Notes: generated by a model from the sequence alone, not told the origin. DNA of 64,000 nucleotides from Aptenodytes patagonicus (GCF_965638725.1 NC_134955.1:5004316-5068315); one strand, 5' to 3'. Positions 1 to 13,850 are shown, numbered from the stretch's first letter. Numbers and translations are program-made.

Positions 1-3000
1 TCTATAACAGACTTCCTGAATATTATTTCTTCATAATAACTCAGTCTGTGTTTTAATATTTTAAAGGTGTCATGCTTTTTCTCATTGTCCTATATTTAAA
101 AAAACCCAAAACAAACCAACAAACCACAGGCAGAGTGACAGGTGCTACAAGGGTGATATTAGTCTCAATTTTTCATGGCTTTTAGACTGTCTTTTAATCC
201 ATGATTTTGGTCGACTCTTTTAAGTTAAAACCTAGGTGTAACATCTGGTTAAGGAATATAGCATGGAGTTAGGGTTGTGGTTCAGCCCATCCCTTAATGG
301 AATTCTGTTTTTCACACACAAGTGGTTTTTTTTTTGAATCAGATGTTTCATGCCTGACTTACTCATCTATATGACGGTTAATTACTTTTGAAGTAATAGA
401 GACATTACTGAAGGAAGTGGGTAAGCTGTCAACAGGAAGATCTTAGCAAAATCAACACCATGAGATGATTTGTAGTCAGCTTTTGCAGTTGCCATCTGAA
501 AGCCTTGTGTCAGTCAGTGGAACAAGCAAGCAGTGGCTGAGCTGTTACGACAGTCTCACCGTTTCTCTGTGCACCTGAATTTATTCCTAGCAAGAAATTG
601 TCTTGACTTGGGAAAAGGCATTCGATAAACTTACAGAGGAGTTTAATGGGTTTTTGATAAAATACTACTCTTGCATGTGCCTGCCAGAACACGGTTGCTT
701 TTCCTGAGTTCTGCCGTTGCTGTTCTCAGACCACTCTCTGCTCAAATGTTTTCAATAACTTCACGTTTGTACATCTTGCTGTAACACTGCGAGCAAAATG
801 GAAGCCATTCCCATTAGTCAATATGCCCGGCTAATATATTACCAGTACTGTAAACCTTGTTTAGGTAGGTCATTGCAGGTCAATCTGTTTTTCAGAGAAT
901 TCTGTTGTCGCCGTATTTTTAAAATGCTGGAGTGTACCGATCCTTTGGAAGAGGACAAACACATATTTTCAAATCGCTTTCCCCATCTGCACTCACTCTA
1001 TTTGATACGTGCAGCTTTCATTATTTGGGGGAGGAGGGGAAGTGGTCCGGAGTCAAACTGTTTGATTTGTTTGCTTGATACTTACTATGCATTAAACAAT
1101 ACTTAACCAGTCTGTCTGAAAAGGTGGTGGTGTGGAGAACGAGAGAGGGTGGGGGACTAGGTAGAGCTATCGTGCTTTTTTTGCATAAAATATTTTAATT
1201 ACACAGTCTCTTTCCTGAGCGTCTCACTTCTACCTGCTTTTCCCTGCCTTCCATAAAAAATAAAATCTTAGATGGAGCTAGCCAGGTGTAATTTACCTTT
1301 TAACTAGAACTGAAGCTGAATTAAGGAAAGGGATGCATAAGCCTAGCTGGTAACAAGAGTGTAGATGGTAGGGAAAGTTAATAAAAGGCTATAAAATACA
1401 TACCTGGCACTTGATACAGTAATTATCTCAACTTAGAACTCCGTGTGGTTTAAGAAAACATCACCAGATCCTATTATGTTTTCCTGTACTTCACAGAAGC
1501 CTCTACAAGTGTAATTTCTTTTTCCTCTTCACTCCCTACCAGCCCGTTGTAGCTTACACTGCGAAGCTGTTTTTCATGATCAGTAGCATGGAAATGGAAG
1601 GGAGACTGTGAGCTGTCACCTGGAGGATTTTTACAGGGGGTTACATGTGGATCTGATGAAAGTCCAGCTGTATATCATGCAGATGACACTTAATCTTTTT
1701 GTAGTACATCCTTTGGGCAGCGGTTTGCACTAGCTTGCTTCCCTCTGGTTGTGTGGGATTTGAAAAGGATATAAGAACTTGCTGTAGGTGTTAATAGTGT
1801 TCTGGCTCCGTATACAAGCGCAGTATGTTCGGTGGTAATCACACCAAAAGCATGCACATATCCCTTTCTCTTGCCTGGGACTGTCCGAGGGGAAGCCGCG
1901 TGTCAGGTCCGCTTCCCTGTTGTAGCTAAATCTGAGTTTTGTGGCAGTTCTTGATGGTCTTGCTAGGCTAAAAAAAAAACAAATTAAGAGATCCTGGGTC
2001 AGGCCTGTTTGAACACTGCTGACTCTGTTAGCTGGTATCGTGAGCTGCTGGTAGTTTCCAGATCATCTCTGCGGAAGAAACGGTTCTGTCTTGCAGATCT
2101 TTTTGCTACTCCTCCTTGGGCCGTCCATTGATTTCCAATCTGGTTTTGGTTTGGGGTTTTTTTGCCCTGTAACTGACACGTGCTCCCAAATTGCATTTGT
2201 CTCGATCGAAATCACATTGAAGCATGTGTTGTATGGTCCTCCACTTTCTTTGGGGGTTCTTTGCTTTTCCTCAGGATCAGGGCTGTGTGATACCTGGTAT
2301 TTGCCTCTCTGTCTGCTACAGACCAAGCAGACTTGGTTTCTTAATGTCTGAAGTGAAACCGCTAATAATTGTCAGTCCCAGCAGGAAGTTGGAGAAAGGA
2401 ACGTCTGGCCAAGTTCTGTGAAATTCTCCAGCTTAAAGTCTCCAGACATTAAAATCGATTTCATTTATCTGTCTAAATGTTATTGCTCAAAGTTGAGTAA
2501 TGACGTGTTGCTCGAAGACGAGCAAATTGGGTAGAAAGAGGCAGGAGCCATCCTCTACATCAAAGATGTCCGTGTTGTTGGTTTTGTAACAATTCCTATA
2601 AAGTAACAACTACTGCTCTGAAAAATTTCCTCTGACACAGGAGAGATGCGAATACTGACACTGAAGTAATTGGTTTGTCCAAGTGGATATATTGCGTACA
2701 TCTGTGCAGGCATAAACTGTCTCCGGTATTTGACGGCATAGCTCACCATACCATGCAAGACCCTATAGTTTGAATGGCGCCGTGGCCCTTTCCTCTTCAG
2801 GGATGGGAATGGTGGCAGCGTGAGTGAGTCAGCCCACCTCCTCTCCTCGCCTGGCCAAATCCCACACCCATGCTGAGGTGGCAGAACTGAAGAGCAAGTA
2901 TCTCCACTGTCAAGAAGTCTCTTCCAAGCATATCATCTTGCTAAATATGTCTTTTCTATCCATTTGCCCAGTTACTATTAGAGGTGGATGTGTTTATGAT

Positions 3001-3584
3001 TGCGAGAGAGACATTACTGTCACAATGCAGGAGATGCAGGTATGTGAATTATACGTTTCCCTCTGATTTTTTGATCAACTTCAAGAGAACTGAGGGGTTA
3101 GGCTCAAAGCAGCAGAGCAAAACACTTTAAGAAAAAAAAAAAAAAAAGAAAAGAAGGAGAAGGAAAAAAAAAGCTTCGTAGTGTCACTTAATGAATACTT
3201 GAAGCCTGTAATCCAAAAAGCTACAATTCTGCAGTAAGGATACCTGGAGATGCTTAGATGCTAAGTTTCAGCAAAGTCCTTAACGCAAAGTGTCCAACAA
3301 AGCAGAATTTGGTGTGATATCTTGTTTCCTTAGGAAATTATGCAAGGGGAACCGAAAGTAATCATAACCCCTTCATCATATCTTGTCATGGAACAAAAGC
3401 GTATTAAAATATGCTTTTTAGTTGACACATTTATTCAAATGTTAGGAGTTATCTCCCATGAAAATAATTGGAAGTCTGGATTGAAATATCAAAACTACTC
3501 TGGAAAGTATTATGTATAAAAATTTCTGTTTATGAATGTTTATGATTGTCTTTCACAAGTAATATGATTCTTTTGCTTTTACAG

Positions 3585-3708
3585 CATCTGAAGTGGAAAA
3601 CATATACGCAGAGGTACATGAAAGATTAAATCAATCACCAATCACACCAAGCCAATAAGCCAGTCACACACATGGCGCCGAGCAAGATTCTTCTACCTTT
3701 GGAATAAA
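3585..3708 (+). other. candidate terminal exon with ITIM-like tail and poly(A) signal
   Basis: A strong acceptor (gattcttttgcttttacag, ending 3584) is followed, in phase 1, by SEVENIYAEVHERLNQSPIT, then PSQ and TAA at 3656-3658. AATAAA follows at 3703-3708. IYAEV fits the immunoreceptor inhibitory motif I/V/L/S-x-Y-x-x-V/L, and phase-1 junctions are usual in the cytoplasmic exons of immunoglobulin-superfamily receptors. I could not find upstream exons in frame; a candidate at 2972-3039 with donor gtatgt has stops in the required frame. It may be a real end of an unknown gene, a pseudogene remnant or chance. Confidence 0.25.
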
Positions 3709-6160
3709 GTCTCATAGAAAAAGTAAACCTCATAAGACATAATCATAGTAAAATGAAGAGTGCAATAACGAGGGCAACCATATTGTTAAAATATGAGAAT
3801 TAAGCTTCAAATGCATGCAATTTGAGTTATATTTTATTATGTTTAAATAATATGTGAACTGGTAGCTGCAATGCATATTGCTACCATTGCCCCAAAATCC
3901 AGTAACTGATTTGCTTATAAATCCGCTAAGTTCAAACTGAAAATAACACATGAGCCAAAAAACTAAGGTGTATATTACACGTATTTTAAAAAGGCAAATA
4001 TCTAAAAGAATTAAATTAGAGGGAGAGCTTGTTTATATGATTTAAATAGTTTCTTTGTAAAGCTTTGTCTTGAAGTAAGATGGGTTTTTAAAATTTCTAA
4101 GCAAGATGGGCATCTAACTTATCTGAAAACCACTGAGCACTGTTTAAATTCTAACCGCATTTGAAAAATTTAAATGCTTTAGAAGTTGTATTTGATTTTG
4201 TTTGTAGCTAGAGATGAGTAAGTGTCTTGGGATGTGATATTTCAGGAAGACACGGAACAGTTGTAGTAAGTACCGATAAATAAGTGCGCAGAGACCTAGA
4301 AAAGCTGACTGTTAAGGAAGCAATGAATAGAGTGAGGCCATTTATCTCAAGGAGGAGAAGAGTAAGGGAGAGGAAACTTTAAATACGACCTTTAAAAAAC
4401 CACAGACCTCCTCCGAAGAGGAAGGGAACCATTTGCCTTCCACGCCTGCAATGGGTAGAGCAACGATGATGGGCTTTGCCTGACTCCAGAGAGTCTGAGT
4501 GAATCCCTGGTGGGTTGCTCAGGCAGGGAAGCTGCTGAGGCAAAGGGGCCGATCACCTCTAGGGACTGTGAAATCTGCACTGTGGATGTTTCCACTCCTG
4601 GTTTTCACAGCCTTGAGGGTCTGGTCTGTTTGTTGATCTGTTCTTATGCGGTGTGTGTGCTGGTTTTGTTAAGGCTCTCCTGTTTTCCGTGTCGGATTTT
4701 GCAGCATTCCCCTGGTGTGGCTGCTTTTCCAGCTTGGGCTGCGCTATATGGGGGCTGGTAAGGGCACAGCCAAAAAAGGGTAAGGTGTTGTACGAGGTTT
4801 ATGGAAGTCTGCTGTTAAGTTAGTCAAGAAAATGGCCTGCTTAATAGGCCATGGTTTTCCTTTCTCTGCTGCTGCTCTTAGCTGTTGTAACAGCGTCTTG
4901 TGAAAAATGACTACCTGTCGTGAAGAGGGGTTATTCTGAAGCTAGCCATGAAGAAGCAGGTGTGTAAAAGCTTGTGGTACACGGCCTGGGTAAGGCCGGA
5001 CATTCCGGAGCTCCAGGCAGATGGATGCACTTTAGCATTGAGGGCTAAAACTATAAAAGGGCCCCCAAAAGACTTCTTAGATTTCTCCTCTGTAACAGCA
5101 AGACAAAAAAGGCCAGAATATCAAGTGCCTGCATCAGCAACTTGCTCCCTCGTTGCACGACATCTAGAGAGAAGGAAAAAAAAAAAGCAGATAAATGGCG
5201 GAGAATTAATCCATAAGTGGCTTTGAGGGCCTGTGTGTTGGGGTGTTCTGAATGGAGAAATCTTGCTTTCTGGGTGTCTCTTGTTTTTGCATAGATGTCT
5301 CTTGTGTCAATTAGTCACGTGTTTTCACCTTTTTTTAAAAGGGGAGTTGTGTGAGCAGTGGCAGGACAACATGTCTAAGTCATCAGAGATTCCCCCATTA
5401 CTGATGTGTTTATTGAGGAAAAGAGGGGTAGTCAGCTGGGAATGCCTGAGCCCAAATATATTTGTAAGAGATGCTGAGCATTGCCCTCTCATCTCAGAAG
5501 TGATCTTTCCTTGAAAATGTGACCATATTATGCTAACAGAATAAATCCGGAGGAGGAAAGAGGTTAGCATGGATGTCTTGCTGTACAACATAAAATAGTT
5601 AAGTCTGACATTTTGAAAGTAAAGGTTGTACAGGATTAACTGAAAAGGGTTTTTTTTTTAATCTTTTATTGAAGATATGTTAAGAAAACAAATGGAAAAA
5701 GGGAAATATAATCCTATTAGGTGTTCACAAGGTTTTAAAAATGGTAGGCACTTTCTTTTGGGGAAAAACAATAAAAACAAGTGAGAGGTTGGAGTTATTT
5801 TCCACCACTGCTGCTGTTAGACTCCAATGCTACTTTTAAAAAAAAGCGCTACAAAAAAAAAAAAAAAACCAAGAAAAATCACAAAACAAGGCAAAAACAA
5901 CCACAAGGGAGGAAAAAAAAAAGAAAGCAAAGATTGACAGGGCAGCTTCTCTATCTTGTGCTGATTCATGTTTGCATTCTTACTGCTGATGAGAGATAGG
6001 CCCAGTACACCATCTCATCCATACTCTGACATGGAAAATATGAGGTATCGAAGATAGTGCCCCTTTAGCTGCCTCTCTGGTCAGAAGTACATGGCGATGA
6101 TCCACCAGCCAAGCTTGAGCGGGTAGGCCAGGCATTTCAGAAACGGATTACAAAATAGGC

Positions 6161-6186
6161 GGGGGGGGGGGGGGGGGGGGGGGGGG
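6161..6186 (+). repeat. 26-base poly(G) run
   Basis: An uninterrupted G homopolymer. Its length is likely unstable and error-prone in sequencing; it could form a G-quadruplex. Confidence 0.95.
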
Positions 6187-6692
6187 AAAGATGCATGAGG
6201 GAAGGGTAAGAGTTCAGCCTGTATCTCTGGTGCCTAAGCTGCTGTTCAGACACTGAATGAATGATTGATTGAATGACAAGAAGTCTTGTTATGGTGAATG
6301 GGACTCTACTTGCAAAATGTCAGGTAATGAGGAAAACGAGCATAAAAATTTAAAAAAGCACAATAAAGCTGCTTTACCAAAGCTGGTGGGGGTAGGCTTG
6401 CCATTAGGATCTCTCTGGGTCCTTTCCGTCTAGGACTTAACTTCCAGCTTCAGACAGACGAAGATTTAGGACCCCAGCATATGGAGGCACTGGCTGCTGT
6501 GGTGCTCAATCTTACTCTCTTGAATCTATTCCTCTTGCGCTAATGTCACTTGACTAACTTGACATGACCACGAGCAGATGGCAAACTTTACTTTATGCAC
6601 GTAATTTTCAATGTCACAATTTCTCCATTAATTTATAGTCCCTTTTGCCTGTCCACCAAGCATAATTTTGAAACTACTTTTAGATTGCTTTA

Positions 6693-7128
6693 TAGAATCA
6701 TAGAATCATTGAGGTTGGAAGAGACCTCTAAGATCGAGTCCAACCATCGACCCAACACCACCACCCACTAAACCATGTCCCTAAGTGCCTCATCTACACG
6801 TCTTTTAAATACCTCCAGGGATGGGGACTCCACCACTTCCCTGGGCAGCCTGTTCCAGTGTTTCACCACTCTTTCAGTCAAGAAATTTTTCCTCACATCC
6901 AATCTAAACCTCCCCTGGCACAACTTGAGGCCATTTCCTCTCGTCCTATCGCTTGTTACTTGGGAGAAGAGACCGACCCCCACCTCGCTACAACCTCCTT
7001 TCAGGGAGTTGTAGAGAGCGATGAGGTCTCCCCTCAGCCTCCTTTTCTCCAGGCTAAACAACCCCAGTTCCCTCAGCCGCTCCTCATCAGACTTGTTCTC
7101 CAGACACCCTGACCAGCCTCGTTGCTCT
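6693..7128 (-). mobile_element. CR1 LINE, 5'-truncated 3' end
   Basis: The + strand begins tagaatcatagaatcattga, the reverse of the CR1 3' tail, so the element lies on the minus strand. On that strand 7061-6768 encodes the end of the CR1 reverse-transcriptase protein, with [16 protein letters not shown] and [19 protein letters not shown]. The copy is cut off upstream and cannot move by itself. It belongs to the same subfamily as the copy at 41069. Confidence 0.93.
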
Positions 7129-7302
7129 TCATATCCCTTTCTAGTATGAATTCTGTCTTTCAGCTATAGAATATTGCCGACTTCTTTGTAATTGCATGTA
7201 ACCAGTCAAGTTGGGCGACTGTTACCTTGGACAAAAGTGAGGCTCTTTTTGTCTTGTGCTTTGAACTCAAGATGATTCATTACCTGATCTCGGGATCTGT
7301 GT

Positions 7303-7400
7303 AGAATAGAGTAGACTATTTCGGTTGGAAGGGACCTACAACGATCATCTAGCCCAACTGCCTGACCAATTCAGGGCTGACCAAGTTAAAGCATGTTATT
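7303..7400 (-). mobile_element. short CR1 LINE fragment
   Basis: tagaatagagtagactattt and ttggaagggacctacaacga, followed by tctagcccaactgcctgacc, match the 3' end of another CR1 subfamily, reversed. Only about 100 bases remain. Confidence 0.75.
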
Positions 7401-10400
7401 AAGGGCTGAATTGGCTGCTGAAATAGATTCCCTCCCCCCCCAACTCTGAGTACTCTGATTTTGTTGATTCAGATTGTTTCCTAATAAAGTCCAGCTATTT
7501 TTGGACATAGAGTTAATCTCTGGTGTCAGTGTGGGATGCTACGGTGAAGGGGCAATGCAAATAAATCCACATCAGCTGATGGTCTGTGCAAAGGACAAGA
7601 AATAAATGAATTGCTGGATTGGAAAGGAGACATTTAATGCCAAGGTGCTAAAAATGCTCAAGTTTTGAGGAAGGTTTTCTAGAAGTATGATGCAATTTGG
7701 AAAGCATAGTATGAGTGGCCTCAAGGCATAGTTATATCGCAGAGTCATATTTCTAGAGACTATGAAAATATGTAATAAGGACTGATTCATAGACACGTTG
7801 TTGTACCAATTTTTCTTTCAGTTAAGGCTTGACAGAAAGAGTTTTTTGGAGGAGTGGGGAGGGTCTAATTCCTTAAACCAGTGAAACCTCATCCTGGCTG
7901 CCAGCATAACAATACTTTATACTCAGGCATTTGCCTAAAATTAAGATGGCTAATACTTTTTAAAGTTGCTTACGTAAATGCATTTATCTCAGACTATTGG
8001 CCCCTCTACTGAGAGGTCACACAAGGGGATATGAAACTGGTTTAAGTCCTTGGTCTCACATCATCCTTGGTAGGTTCCTCCCTTCTCCAGTTTCATCCGC
8101 TGCCTGTCTGTGCTGGGCCTGATTGTCTGCTGCTTTAGCTGCAGAAGAGAAATGATGGTATTTAGTTATATTTTAAGTTCTTTGCTATGTGATGAGAAAA
8201 CATCCTCTGAGCGTCCCAGGTAAATGTGGCTTTATTAGAAAAAGGTAAAGAAAGATTAAATTAAAAAGGTACTCAGGAGAAACTGGCTATAGAAATACCT
8301 CTGGTGATCTTTTTCCGTATCTCTTGCCGTCTCACTGACAAGTGTAGGAGTGAGCCGGGAAGCTTAATAAGAAAATGGTCTTGACACTGAAGTCTGGCTT
8401 GTTTTCCATCACCTTAGACAGTGGATCACCTTGAATTTTTTATATGACCAAGGCATTAAGTATACTTGGAGCTCAGTGTTGAAGCTACCCAGAATCTCAG
8501 AAGATGAACCATAGGAATTAACAAAGTGGTCATTTAAACAATGAATCTCGTACCTTAGGAGGGCAGTGTCATCCTAATTACTTGGACATTTATGCTCAAG
8601 GGAATGCTTAAACCTGATTTCAATATGTAAACTGGTAGAAGCTTACTTGCTTTTTCTAACTGTTTTTAAGCAATTCAATGTCTTTGTTTTAAATCCAATA
8701 CCCTAAAAGGAATGCACAGATTGTCTTGGGGAGTAAATAGTACTTGTAATGTAACTTTTTATTGCAAATATTGTTGGAGTTGTCTCTTCAGAATTCAAGT
8801 TGAAGGTATGCTACAATTCAAGTCTAGTTCAGCTTGACCAGAAAAAGCGCTGTGGGATTATAGAGCGTAGGTCTGCGCTTAGTGGAGTGCAGACGTTACG
8901 GGATTATGTAGCTTTGACTAACAGCTGAGAAGGCTTTGAATAACAGCCACATGTGTACAAGCTGTAAGCCAGATTCTCTGCTGTGATGCCAGCCCCTTTG
9001 AGCCATCTGACGGTGTAATGGAGCTGAAAAGTGGCTCTGTTATATATCCCTATCTTCTGTTCCTCAACCACGGGGTAGTTCCCAGCTGCCACAGTGTTGG
9101 CATAGCCCACTCTCTCGTACCCAACCTTAGACCCCAGAATAGGGACTCTCTCTGGACTTACACTGCGAGTCTGCTAAGGAGGATGTGATTAGGTGAAGCA
9201 TTTCCACCAGTATGTTCCCACAGAGCTGTTCCAAGTACACTGGGACCAGTTTGGTTCAGGAAAGGGAGTCATTACTAATGTCCTCCAAATGGGTGTCCAA
9301 GTGAGAGCAGCTGTAGCTGAAAATTTGCCCCTGGCATTTATTCTTCAGCCAAAATAAAGTTAGATTTAACTTATGACCTTAAAAGTTCGCCGCTCCTATG
9401 AATGTCCTACAAACCACTCATTGATTTAGACTTACATCCCAACACTGGGTTGACTTATCAACCGTGAACAGATGGGTTCCTTCATCTGGCACTCTGCAAG
9501 ATGAAGTGTGGGATTTTTTCATGCTGACAGAGGGATCACAGTTTTGTTGTCTCTGTGTGACAATCGCCATACCCAATTCACTATGTGTTGGGGGATTTCC
9601 CCTTTCACAGTGAAAGAGGAAATAAAAATGAATGCGGAGCACTCTGGTTTAAACAAACCAAGAACTTCCTATGAGAGACCACAGAAAAAGTTTAAGGCTT
9701 GCTTCCCCCCCCCCAGTCAGAAATCCAAATGACTGTCATGACTTGCCTTGTGAAATACTCAAGTAGTTACATTAGTATGTTTATCATGTTTTTTTCTTAA
9801 AATGGGACCATGTAGTCAATGTTGCTGACTCCTGGGAAAGCTCCCATAGCCTCACAGAGGTGCATGCCACGATTTTTTCATTCTTACTGGTTTTGACTCA
9901 ACAGTCAAAAGTGAATAAGGCAGTGAGTGAAAGGTGTTAAAATGGACTGGTTATCTGCTAGAATCTGGTGTATTTTCTGTGTGATGCTCGTGGTGTCCTC
10001 CCAGGGCATCTGCCTAGAAAATCAGCGTTCTCTCATGCATGATATTTTCTTTCCAAATTTCTGATCAGGAGTTCAAACATAAGCATGGTATGTTCACATG
10101 GTAACAAGCAACTGAGATACCACACTTTGGAGAATTACTTTTTTCAGATAGTGTTAATCTTTATTAGTATTGCAATTTAGCTGAGTTGATGCTTCACGGC
10201 TGAACAATGAGTCTGTGTGTTCCAAAGCTTCCCCACTTGCCAAGCAAACACCTTGCAGGTGGTTTAGGCACCTTTCTGCAGGTGAACCTCCCCTGTGAAC
10301 GTGCTGGGGTTCAATGTCCCTCCACGCGCGGTTCCTTGTCCCTGTCTCCCTGACCTGCTGTATCTGGTATCAGGGCTGCTGCCACGCTCTTCTCACAACC

Positions 10401-12399
10401 AGGATCTGCTTCTGTTCCAGCCTCTCTGTCCCACGGTTGGCACAGCCACTGTCCATCACCCCTCTTAGATTTGGGCCAAGACTGAGATAAAGCGAGCTGG
10501 CTGATGAAATCCAGAAGCGCTTGGATTGCTCTGCAAAGCGCTCCTTTAGGTGTTGTTTCTGCAGCTCTCCCTGCACAGAGCCAGCGTGGATTTAAGGAGG
10601 TTTATTTGTCTGTTCTCTGTGCTAACCTTACTTAGTATGTATTTGTACAGTTAGAAGAAACTACTGCTCTTAATCCAGTTTTGAGCACCACCAGTTCAAA
10701 AAGATGTATTTTTATCTTGTTTGCAATGTAAGGACAGATACATTCTTACCTGAATAGGGAGAAGTGTTGAGTTCAGTGGCTGGGCCAGGCTAAGCCTGGA
10801 GCTTACTGTGGCGCCAGAAAAAAATATCTTTGACTTGATTGCACACGGGTAAATCATGGAAATATATTTAGAGCTCTAGATAGCACTTACTTATCACTTT
10901 TCATTAAATATGTGCTTTTGTTTTTTAAGCCCTGTCCTATTGTAAAGTGGGGGCTTAAACCTGTGTTTATTATGCCTTGTATTGAGATTACGCCCTGTGG
11001 TTAAGGAAAATGTCTGGACAAAAGAAGAAACATGTATGTATGGGTTAAATAGCTGTTAGGAGCATAAATGCCTGCCCAGTGGTGCAGGAAGTTCCTCCAG
11101 ATGCTTCTGTTTTCCCCCCACCTGATCCCCCTTTCTTTTAATTTTCTGTTATTTACAGCAGTCTCCACTGAAGGAGTTAAATCTCGCGGGGAACTGACTC
11201 CTTTTTCACAGTGAGGATGCCGGGCTTTGACAATTATCTGAAAATCCAAGGGCCACGCAGTGAGTTATGTAGGTTAAGGCAATTGGAAGCAAGCTCATCA
11301 GAAAGCGTACAGTAGAGCTAATAAATAGCAGGATGAGCCTGAGGCATTTCACGGGAGAGAAATATCAGGTAATGATCACCTGAAAGATTTTACAGTCTCT
11401 TCATTATTTGGACATAATTAACTGAGAGGGGCAAAATATTGCAGCCTGATAAGGTGAATCTTTGTCTTAAGGAAGGGTCCATGCTCTCTGCAGGGGAAAA
11501 CTGTTAAGGCTATAAAAATCCACGTATATAGTTAGAATGAAAAGGGAAATACAAGAAAGTGAAGGTCAAGTATCACTTTGCGAGATCTGGCTTATTGAGA
11601 CCTGCTTTTGATTTCTAGCTCAGCTGAGTGAATACAATGTTGTTCTTGGCGTACCATTGTGTCGCTATAGTTAAATCATGTCAGTGGTTAAAAACATAGT
11701 TATAAGAAAAGCCGTAATCTTTACACACATAAATATATTAACATTTCCGTGTTACCCCAAACTGGAATTTCTCCGCAAGGTTTCAAAGCCCCGGGTGAGG
11801 GCAGGTTTATTCACCGGGGAGCAGCTCGAGGTTCGCTTTGCAGCTCTGCGTCCTCAGAGAAGGGACGGGGACCTGCCCCTCTCTCGGGCTGCAAATGAGA
11901 CTGTCCTGAGCTGCAGAAAGAGCTCTTCGCCCTTGCTGGGGACTTGCCCGAGTTCAGCGTCGCCTACCCGCAAGTTTAACGAGCAGAGGAAAAGCACATT
12001 GGATCTGCGAGTCAGATCCACAAAGTCCGCGGTACAGACCGAATCAGTGCATTTCACAGCTGACGTTTAACACCTCTCTAATCTAATTACCTGTAATAAA
12101 AAGGCTATTCAATTGCAATCTGAACTGGGCATTTAAAGGCGTTCCCCCAGGTCTTCGCACCCTTCCTGATCCTTACCATTGTATTTGCCTTTTAGCTTGA
12201 AGGGAGAAAAGAGTTTAAATGGCCGTTTTCTGTGGAGAACTCCCACCACCGCCGGATTTGCCGGAAAGCTCCGTGCAAAAAAAAAAAAGAAGAAAAAAAA
12301 AAAAGGTGAGACCAAGGAGAGGAGGGAAGAAGGAAACCTCCCGCTAGCTGCATGAATTAGCGTGCTGTGTGAACTGGTTGACACAAGCTGATTTCCCCT
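7401..12399. other. intergenic DNA, no gene seen
   Basis: AT-rich, without domains or convincing splice-linked frames. A run with TAATTA and CAATTG near 12080-12118 could be regulatory. An A-rich tract is at 12277-12304. Confidence 0.6.
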
Positions 12400-13850
12400 T
12401 CTAAGTGAGGACCCGGGGACAAGCGGTGGCTTCAGAGAGGGGCACTGGCAGGGGTTGCAAAGGCTGCGGCTGGGAGTCCTGGGAGAAAACGGGGAGGGGG
12501 GGATGAGGGTGCAGTTTCTTGCCTCCGTCAATTTTAGGCAAACTTTCACGTGGGAAGGAAGGAGGAGGCGGCAGATTTAAGAGCAATAGCTGCAATGCTC
12601 AACCCAGTCATAAAGTAGCCGGAACGAGAGATTTTAGCGCGGGGATGGGAACTGCGTGGGTGCCTGTCGGCCGGTTTGGGGTGTTTGTGGAGGGGTGTCA
12701 CCGCTTGCTCCGGCCGTGACTTGTTTTTTTTTCCGCTGAGGCGCGGCACGAATGCGGTGTAAAGGCAGGAGAGTGCGTGTTATGAGGGAGGGGGGGACGA
12801 GGGGGCACCCTCCGAGCCAGCGGGGCCCGGGGGCTGTGTGCCGGGGGGGGTCCCGGCAGAGCCCCATCCCCGCTCCCGGCGGTGCCTGCTCCCCATCTCC
12901 CACCCCCCTTCGTTTGCGCATTTGCTTATCTGCAAAGAGGGGGCAGGGGAAGAGGCGGGATGGCGAGCGAGGGAAGAAAAATAAATCAATCGCTATTTTT
13001 CATCTTTGACAAAGTAATTAAGACGGAGGCACTTGCTCGGCCGCTCCGCAGGCCGCGGAGGGAGCCGGTTTGCGGACAGCGGACAGCCCTGCGTCCGCGG
13101 GGGGATCACCCAAGGGGACTGCTTCGGAGAAGGGGGGGGGTGTCTTCCCTTTTTTTTGGAAAGACCACGACGACCCCCCCCCCCCGGGTCCCTCCCGGAG
13201 CAGCCGCCGTCCCTTCCCAGCGGCGGTGTGGGCGGCCCCGGGGGGCTGGCCACGGCTTTGGGAAGCTTTGGCAAGTCCCTGCAGGGACCCCTCCAGGCAG
13301 AGCAGGCTTATGTCGGGGGTGGGTGACCCCCCCCCCGAGGGAGGGAGAGATCGGTGTGTGTTTGGTGTGAGCTGCAGCCAGGTCCTTTTCCTTAATCCCT
13401 TGGGTACGTGCTCGGGACTGTGAAGGGGCGGTTCGCCTCCGGGACAGGCGTTGGGGAGGGACGATGAGAACCCAAGAAGGAGCTCAGAAAAGTCATTTTG
13501 ATGAACTTACTGGCAGTTAACTGGGGGGTTAGAACCCCACGCTGGAGGGATTTGTTTTGGTTTTGAAGGGAACCGTAACTCCGAACTGGGAGTTTGGACC
13601 CAAGGGCAGGTGTCTCCGTCCGAAGCGGTGTGTGAGAAGCGAGGGGCAGGGTCAGCACGGCTCCGGGGAAGCTCGGCTTTGCCGTCTCGATAGCCGGCGA
13701 CGGGAGCGTTAAGATAAGGGAAAATGTTTGAATCCGAGCCGTGTTTCTCTGTGGGTTTCCCTCTTGTCCAAGCACGGGTCCATGGCTCCGGTCGTCCGCG
13801 GGCGAGAGCGCCGAGAGCGCCCTTCCCCGGGGGGCAGGGGAAAGAGGGGT
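12400..13850. promoter_or_regulatory. CpG-rich island upstream of SLC6A5
   Basis: GC and CpG rise sharply here against AT-rich flanks, with G- and C-homopolymers near 12790, 12845, 13132, 13176 and 13329. Open frames abound on both strands only because stop codons are rare in such sequence; none shows a recognisable domain. It could hold a non-coding first exon or a promoter of SLC6A5, but I could not identify an exon. Confidence 0.5.

Larger units (their letters stand above)
1..6690. other. upstream intergenic DNA without a confident gene
   Basis: Mostly AT-rich. Purine/A-rich simple stretches lie at 3130-3175 and 5840-5935 and a 26-base G run at 6161-6186. Apart from the candidate terminal exon near 3.6 kb I recognise nothing coding. 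I looked for the end of PRMT3, the neighbour upstream in mammals, and did not find it. Confidence 0.6.

Noticed and set aside
2972..3039. Small exon with good acceptor and gtatgt donor as the partner of the 3585 exon
   Set aside because: In the phase required by the 3585 exon it contains stop codons (for example at 2979).
10680..10705. RE1-like half-site (ttgagcaccaccagttc)
   Set aside because: Only one half matches; the second half-site is missing.
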